From Cristatella mucedo (Eukaryota > Bryozoa > Phylactolaemata > Cristatellidae), in NCBI GenBank assembly GCA_009760855.2, contig WPIO01000278.1:1-57500 (forward strand): a DNA stretch of 57,500 nucleotides, read 5' to 3'. This document shows, piece after piece, positions 51,238 to 57,500 of the stretch. Every line of letters begins with the position of its first letter. Position 1 is the first letter of the stretch. The translations under genes were made by a program, and so were the position numbers. The notes beneath the pieces are model-generated. The model had not been told where the DNA came from, ran no database searches, and saw only the letters and a list, made by a program, of their open reading frames with translations.

Positions 51238-51260
51238 CTGCTTTAACTCTGCTTTAACTC
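51238..51260 (+). repeat. 11-bp minisatellite, two copies, copy D
   Basis: Two CTTTAACTCTG/CTTTAACTCTA units only, then TAAGCTCTAACACTAGCTC as in C. The left flank is the (TTGACTCTCTCTC) run, which differs from the left flank in C. Confidence 0.9.
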
Positions 51261-51412
51261 TAAGCTCTAACACTAGCTCTCTGTCTCTAACTCTATCTCT
51301 GACTCTATCTCTGACTCTATCTTTTCCTCTCTGAGCTCTCTTTCTGACTCCAAGCTCGCACTCTAAACTCTCGCTCTAGCTCTATCTGTAACACTAGCTC
51401 TCTCTGTAACTC

Positions 51413-51564
51413 TTAGGATTTTCATTTTCTTATATAGTCGTACTTTTCATGAACGTTAAAAATAAGTGTCTATTTTTCTTTTAGCAGGGGAGATAATTTC
51501 CTTGTGACAACGGTGGTTTGAAGGAACTACCAGCTTCTATCTCTTGCTCTATCCTCTATCAAAT
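51413..51564 (+). repeat. Conserved core of cassette 1, copy D
   Basis: I find no difference from 35,969-36,120 on reading: TTAGGATTTTCATTTTCTTA through GGAACTACCAGCTTCTATCT. A TA tract (51,565-51,610) follows. Confidence 0.92.
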
Positions 51565-51623
51565 TATATATATATATATCTGTAAAATTTATATATTATA
51601 TTAAATATCTTTTCTGTTTCTCG

Positions 51624-52589
51624 CTCCTTATAGGTCGCTCGTCTGTGCGAAGTCGCTTGTCGCTAGTCGCTATCGCTAGTCTACGGCGGTCTCCCTTCAG
51701 CAGTCTCTCGCTGGCGGTCTCTCACTAGCGGTATGTAGCTGGCGGTGTCGTTCTGGCAATCTCTCTCTGGCGGTGTCTCGCTAGCGGTGTCTCGCTAGCG
51801 GTGTCTCGCTAGCGGTGTCTCGCTAGCGGTGTCTCGCTAGCGGTGTCTCGCTAGCGGTCTCTCGCTAGCGGTCTCTCGCTAGCGGTCTCTCGCTAGCGGT
51901 CTCTCGCTAGCGGTCTCTCGCTAGTGGTCTCTCGCTTGCGGTGTCTCGCTTGCGGTGTCTCGCTTGCGGTCTCTCGCTAGCGGTCTATCGCTAGCGGTCT
52001 CTCGTTTGCGGTCTCTCGTTTGCGGTCTCTCGCTTGCGGTATCTCGCTTGCGGTATGGCAGTCTCTTTTTAACGGTCTCTCGCTAGTGGTCATTCGCGGG
52101 CGGACTCTCTCTAGCGGTCTGGCAGTCTCTCTCTTTCATGGTTTCTCACTAGCGGTCTCTCGTTTGCAGTATCTCGCTGGCCGTTTTTTCTTACGGTCTC
52201 ATTATGGCGGTCTGGCGGTTCCTTTTTCATGGTATCTCGCTAGCGGCCTGGCGCTAGCGGGCTAGCGGTATCTCTGTACCGGTCTGTAGCAACTGGTCTC
52301 TCGCTAGCGGTCATTCGCGGGCCGTCCCTCTCTGGCGGTCTCTTTAACGGATTCTCGCTAGCGGCCTCTCGCTGGCGGTCATTCGCAGGCAGTCACTCAC
52401 TCTGGCGGACTCTTACCGGCGGTTTCTCGTTGACATGCTCTGGCTGGCGGTCTCTTGCCGTCGGTCTCTCGCCACCAGTCTGGCGGCCTCACGCTTGCGG
52501 TCTCCCACTGACAGTATGCAGCTGGTGGTCTGTCTCTTGTGGCCTCTATCCGTGTTTACGTGCATAGTCGTTTAGGTCATAGGTCGGCC
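51624..52589 (+). repeat. CpG-rich GCGGT zone of cassette 1, copy D
   Basis: Same length as in C to within a few bases. Differences include CTCTCTCTTTCATGG (two extra bases) near 52,130, one T fewer in the run near 52,185 and two fewer near 52,341. Confidence 0.92.
51773..52055 (+). repeat. 14-bp minisatellite GTSTCTCGCTAGCG, copy D
   Basis: Six GTGTCTCGCTAGCG, four GTCTCTCGCTAGCG and one GTCTCTCGCTAGTG, then CTTGCG/GTTTGCG variants as in C. Confidence 0.95.
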
Positions 52590-52754
52590 GAGCTGACACT
52601 AAGTTTAGGATTTTCCTTTTCTTATATAGACGTATTTTTTCACGGAGGTAAGAAATAAATGTTTATTGTTTTTAGCAGGAAAGATAATTTCCTTGTGATA
52701 AGGGTGGTTTAAAGGAACTACCAGCTTCTATCACTTGTTCTATCTACTATCTTA
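52590..52754 (+). repeat. Conserved core of cassette 2, copy D
   Basis: Identical in order to C. One extra T in GACGTATTTTTTCACGG and three fewer Ts before AGCAGG, so the candidate mini-intron would be 33 nt here and 36 nt in C. TA tract 52,757-52,832 follows. Confidence 0.92.
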
Positions 52755-53140
52755 TTTTATATATATATTATATATGATATATAAATATATATATATATAT
52801 ATAATATATTTATTTAATATATTAAATATTATATCTTCTTCTGTCACTCGCTCCTTGTTATAGGTCGCTAGCCTCTATAAATTCGCTCGTCGCTCGTCAC
52901 AATCGCTAGTCGACGGCGGTTTCTCTTCGGCAGTCTCTCGCTGGCGGTCTCTCACTGGCGGTATGTAGCTGGCGGCTTGTAGCTGGCGGTATGTAGCTGG
53001 CGGCTTGTAGTTGGCGGTATGTAGCTGGCGGCGTCTTTCTGGCCGTCTTTCTGTGGCAGTCTCTCTCTGGCGGTCTCACGGTCTCTTGCTAGCGGCCTCG
53101 CGCGTGCGGTATCTCGCTCGCAGTATGGAGGTCTCTATTT

Positions 53141-53427
53141 TACGCAACGACATCTTCTCCGACTGCCGACTATGGCACGTCTTTTTTCAGTGGTTCTGAA
53201 CTGCTACTTCTATGCTACTCACTACCTCAACTGCTCTCCTAACTCTGCTATGCTTCCCACTTTCTGTTTGTTGCGTGAGACGAAGTCTATTGGCTACCGA
53301 ATGCGTACCGAAAGCCGCTTAGGCTGTGAGTGCGCTAAACAAAACTCTCCTGCGTAACACCCACCTGGTCTTTATGACTTTGTGGTCACCGACGGAGATA
53401 TATTACATTACATTACATTACATTTAA
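53141..53427 (+). mobile_element. Retroelement-3'-end-like fragment with (ATTAC)4 tail, copy D
   Basis: Same as 37,695-37,980 except one extra T in GTCTTTTTTCAGTGG, which shifts any reading frame through it. Tail at 53,402-53,427. Confidence 0.5.
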
Positions 53428-53583
53428 TGGTCACTCGCTAGTGGTCTCTCGCTAGCAGTCATTCGCGGGCCGTCTCTCTCTCTCTCTCTGGCGGTCTCTC
53501 TCTGGAGGTCTTGTAGTATTTCTTGTGTTATTTCTTTAACGTTTTTTCGCTAGCAGTCTCTCGCTTGCGGTATCTTCCTTACC

Positions 53584-53657
<74 letters not shown>
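53584..53657. repeat. (CT)n microsatellite, copy D
   Basis: About 74 bp of pure CT between TTCCTTACCGT and TGGCGGTATCACTATAGCAG. Confidence 0.95.
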
Positions 53658-53659
<2 letters not shown>

Positions 53660-53987
53660 CGGTATCACTATAGCAGTCTGGCGGTCCCTTTTTCACGGTC
53701 TCTTGCTAGCGGTCTCTTGCTATCGGTCTGGCGGTACCTCTTTTATGGTCTCTCGCTAGCTCTCTCTCGCTGGCGGTGATTCGCGGGCAGTCACTCTCTA
53801 TAGCGGTCTCTTACTGGCAGTTACTCTTAAGCAGGCTCTGGCTGGCGGTCTCTTGCCGTCGGTCTCTCGCTAGCAGTCTGGCGGCTTCTCGCTTGCCGTC
53901 TCTCACTGAAGGTATGTAGCTTGTGGTCTATCTCTTCCGGTTTCTATCTGTGTTTACTTGCATGGTCATTTAGGTCATACGTCGGCC

Positions 53988-54145
53988 GAGCTGACACTAA
54001 GTTTAGGATTTTTACTTTCTTAAATTGAAGGCTTTACGAAGGCAAAAAAAATTTTTTATTTTTTTCAGCAGGAAAGAGAATTTCCTTGTGATGATTACCA
54101 ATAGTTTGAAAGAACTACCAGCTTATATCTCTTGTTCTATATTCT
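53988..54145 (+). repeat. Conserved core of cassette 3, copy D
   Basis: Same as C except for the balance of the A-run and T-run (GGCAAAAAAAATTTTTTATT). AT tract 54,146-54,208 and closing block to 54,296 follow. Confidence 0.92.
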
Positions 54146-54296
54146 AACATAATATATATATATAATTTAATATACATATATATATATATATATAATATTA
54201 CATATTACTGCTTCCTTCGACACTAGCTTATTGTTATAGGTCACTCACCACTATAAGGTCGTTCGTCGCTATCGCTAGTCGACGGCGGTCTGTTGA

Positions 54297-55598
54297 CCCA
54301 ATGGTAGATCTTTCAAACAGCAGGTGTTGCAGGAAACTTATACCGCTGATAAAACTTTTTAGGCGTCTTTTTCTTCCAGAAATCTATATCCTTTAGTGGT
54401 ATAAGTCTCAAAGGGTACTTCGTTAACCGCTGGTACATCTTTTAAACCGCCGGCTTTTCGAGTAAGTTATCTTCCCTGCACAAACCATTTACGCGTCTTG
54501 TCTTCCATCAACGCATATTAATTGTCCTAATAAATAATTCATTACCACTCTGGTAGATGCGTTAAACCGCAGGCGTTTCAGGTTACTTATCTGCCCTGCT
54601 GAAACTATTTTCGCCCCGTGTTTCTTCCAGAAAGATATATCCTTTAGTGTTAAGATTACTTAAGAAATACTCCGTTATCCTGCTGGTAGATCCGTCAAAC
54701 CGCCGTAGTTCCGAGTAAGTTATTTGCCCTGCTGAAACCATTTACGCATCTTTTCTTTCGGAAATATACATCCTTTAGTGTTTAAATTAGTCTCAATAAA
54801 TACTTCGATATCATGCTGGTAGAATCATCAAAACATCAGCGTTCCGAGTAAGTTGTTTACCCCGCTAACACTATTTACGCGTCCGGAAATATATATCCTT
54901 TAGTTGTATACATAGTCTCATTAAATATTGTATCTTACATATGGTACTCTATAACCACTGGCGTTTCGAGTAAGTTATCTTCCCTCCTTAAACCATTTAC
55001 GCGTTCTTTTCTTCTAGAACTGTATATCCTTAAGCGATAACTATTGTGTCAAAAAGTGATTTATTAGCCCGCTGGCCGATGCAACAAAGCGCAGGCGTTC
55101 TTCCCTGCTAAGACTTGTTATGGTTACTTTGTTTTATTGGAAGTATATATCCTTAATCATTATTCATTAATTTAAATAATACATGTCATTATTTTCAATT
55201 ATTACTTCGCTATCCCGCTGTTGGAACCTGTAAACCGCCGGCCTTCTTAGTAAGTTATCTACACTGTTCAAACCATTTACGCGTCTTTTCCTCCGGAGCA
55301 ATATATCCATGATTTCTTTACATAGGCTTATTGAATAATTTATTATTTTACTAGAAGGATCTTTGACCGCAGGCATTACGAGTAAGTAATCTACTAATAA
55401 AACCATTTACTCGTTCTTTTTTGGAAAATATATCCTTAATTGTTATAACAAATCTCTTGAAGTGATGATTATCCTACTGGTAATACCTTCCACCCACAGG
55501 CATTTTGAAGGAGTTATCTCTTCTAATAAAACCATTGACGCGCCTTTTTTAAATATATATCCTTTACCTTTATAAATCCTCTCATATAATAATTTAAG
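54297..55598 (+). repeat. 130-bp satellite array (about 10 units), copy D
   Basis: Near-identical to 38,861-40,163. Visible differences are CTTTCAAACAGC against CTTTCAAAAACAGC near the start, and TCGTTCTTTTTTGG against TCGTTTTTTTTTGG near 55,410. Confidence 0.93.
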
Positions 55599-57500
55599 TT
55601 CCCGCTCTCTGTGTTTCTCGTTCTTACCATCTCGCCCTCTCCTGCTCTCTTCCACTCACTTTTAACCTCACTTGCTCTTTTATTCGCTCCCGCTACTCCT
55701 TTCTCTCTTGGTATTTTACGCTCTCTTCTGCTCTCTCCTTCGCTATTTCGTTCTTACGCTATCTCTTTCTGTCTCACTTTAATCTGCCGCTCTCTCCCTC
55801 CGTCTATTGCTCCCGCTTTCTCTCTCTCGCTCTCTCTCACTCTATTTCGCTCTCTCTCTCTCTCTTGCTCCATCTCCCTTGCTCATACTTTCTTGCTCTG
55901 TCTCTCGCTCTTTTTTCTCTCTCGCTCTGTCTCTCGCTCTTTCTCACTCGCCTTCTATTATTCACTGTATCTCACTCTCTCTCGCTTCCTCTCTCTCTTG
56001 CTCTCTCTCTCTCTTGCACCCTCGCTTTCTTGCAGGCTGATTTTCTCTTGCTCTCGCTCTCTCACCCTAGCTCTTTTTCCGTTTTCTTTTTCGCTCTATT
56101 TTGCTGTCTCACTTGTTTTCTTTCTCGCTCTCTTTCTCACTCGTTCTCCCTCTCTCTCTCTCACTATCTTTTCTCGCCCTCTCTCGCTTGCTCTCTTTTG
56201 CTTTCTCTCTCGCTCTCTTTGTCTCTCGCTTTCTCTTCCTCTGACTCTCATTCTCTCTCACTCTCGCTCGATCTCACATTCTTTTGCGCTTTCTATCTGT
56301 CACCGGCTCTCTAAAACTCTGTCTCTCTCGCTGTCTCTCGCTTTCTCTCGCTCTCTCACTCTCGCTTGCTCTCTCTCTCTCTTGCTTTCTTTCGTGCTCT
56401 ATTTGTCTCTCTCTAGTTTTTTCTGTCTCCTCTTTCTCTCCCCCGTTCGCTCTCTTGCTCTCGCTCTCGCTGTCTCTCTCTCTCGCTGTCACTATCTCGA
56501 TCTTTCTGTCTCGCTCTCTCTTCCCCTCGGTCTTTCTCTTTCTCGCTCTCGCTCGCTCTTTCTCTCCGTTTCTAGGTCTCTATCTCTCTCTGGTTCTCGC
56601 TCTTTTTGTCGTTCTTGCTCAGTCGCTCTCGATCCTGCTCTCACTCTCATGACCTCTCCCTCTCTTGCTTATACTTACGCCCTTGCTCACGTTTCTCTTT
56701 CTCCTGCTCTTGCTCTCCCGAACCCTCTCTCCGTTGCTCTGTCTCTCGCTCGCTCTCTCTTTCGCTCTCTCGCTCACGCTCTCAGTCTCTTAATTACGGT
56801 CTCTTGCTCTCGCTTTCACTCTCGCTCTCCCGCTCTCTCTCGCTGTCTTTCTCTCGCTCTCACTCTCTCGCTCTCTATCTCGGTCTCAACCTCTCGTTTT
56901 GCTTTGTCTCGTTCTTTCTCTCGCTCTCTCTCTCCCTAACTCTATTTCTTGCTCTCTTTCTCTGACTTACTCTTGCTAACTCGATCTCTCGCTCTCTCTC
57001 TCTCACTTACTCACTCTCGCTCTCTCTCTCGCTCTTGCTGCCTCTCGCTCATTCTCACTCTTATTCTCCCGCTTATTCTCGCAATGCTCTCGCTCGATCT
57101 ATCTAACTCGCTCTCTATCTATCTATATCTCACTTTCTTTCACTTGCTCCCTGTCTCTCTCTGTTTCTCTCTCGCTTACTCTCTCGCTCATTCCCTCTTG
57201 CTCTTGCTTTCGTTCTCTCAATCTCGCTCTCTCTCTCTCTCTCTCGCTTTCTCCCGCTCTCGCTCGCTCTATTGCTCTCTCTTGCTCTCACGCTCTCCCT
57301 CAACTTGCTCACTCTTACTCGCTCTCCTACTCTGTTTCTCTCTCTTGCTCCCTCACACAAGTTGTCTCTGTCTGCCTATCTCTTGGTCTATCTCTCGCTC
57401 TCTCTCTCTCTCTCTCTTTTGCTCCCTAGCTCTCGCTCGCTCTATCTCGCTCAATCACTAACGCTCACTCTCTCTCGCTTTCTCTGTCTCAATTTCTCTC
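55599..57500 (+). repeat. CT/CGCT/TTGCT pyrimidine field, copy D (truncated)
   Basis: Matches copy C from 40,164 to about 42,274 apart from a 208-bp loss at about 55,983 and CT-run differences near 55,838-55,865. A Ser/Leu frame of 442 codons (55,611-56,939) arises because the deletion joins two stop-free stretches. No gene. Confidence 0.9.

Larger units (their letters stand above)
52833..53987 (+). repeat. GCTGGCGG/GCTAGCGG zone of cassette 2, copy D
   Basis: As copy C, with a 12-bp insertion near 53,521 that duplicates part of its surroundings (TATTTCTTGTGTTATTTCTT) and a shorter (CT)n tract. The net length is conserved to 1 bp, by chance. Confidence 0.9.
51238..57500 (+). repeat. Macrosatellite unit, copy D (truncated by the window end)
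   Basis: Repeats copy C in order through 11-mers, body, 130-bp array and the first 1.9 kb of the CT/CGCT field. Anchors show a 15,444-bp offset through cores 1 and 2, 15,443 at core 3, 15,434 at the start of the CT field and 15,226 from about 55,984 onward. Outside microsatellites, differences from C are isolated single bases and small indels. Confidence 0.95.

Overview
The window is low-complexity, tandemly organised eukaryotic DNA, and I see no credible protein-coding or RNA gene in it. Long pyrimidine-rich microsatellite fields, AT tracts, satellites nested inside larger repeats and a retroelement-tail-like fragment point to a nuclear heterochromatic, macrosatellite-type array. It is probably from an animal with very large CT-rich satellites, but the species cannot be named from sequence alone.

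The window is about three and a half head-to-tail copies of one giant unit, all in the same orientation. Using the same conserved core base as anchor (about 4,123, 18,494, 35,971 and 51,415), the copies lie 14.4, 17.5 and 15.4 kb apart. I call them A (3,880-17,960), B (17,961-35,740), C (35,741-51,237) and D (51,238 to the window end, incomplete). Bases 1-3,879 are the tail of a preceding copy.

Each unit has the same order. (1) A variable array of an 11-bp repeat, CTTTAACTCTG. (2) A roughly 4.3-kb complex body made of three diverged cassettes. Each cassette has a conserved core of about 150-190 bp, an AT-dinucleotide tract, and a short conserved block ending in CGCTAGTCGACGGCGGT or close to it. 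The first two cassettes continue into CpG-rich minisatellite built on GCTAGCGG/GCTGGCGG. (3) Inside the second cassette, a fragment of about 280 bp ending in an (ATTAC)n tail, and a long pure (CT)n tract. (4) About ten tandem copies of a diverged 130-bp satellite. (5) About 5 kb of CT-rich sequence with interspersed CGCT/TTGCT motifs, itself a decayed higher-order repeat. (6) About 4-7.5 kb of a CTAACTCT-type field carrying a recurring block around TATATCTATGACTCTGACC, in higher-order units of 1.4-1.7 kb.

Quality differs sharply across the window. From about 29,840 rightward the sequence is clean: C and D agree almost base for base in the complex body. Left of that point the same repeats are full of short indels, CTAG-to-CTGG type changes, and AT-rich islands that stand where C has pure CT sequence. 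This looks more like unpolished long-read sequence or basecaller failure than real divergence. The long open frames (Leu/Ser on +, Arg/Glu on -) are by-products of stop-free CT repeats and are not annotated as genes.
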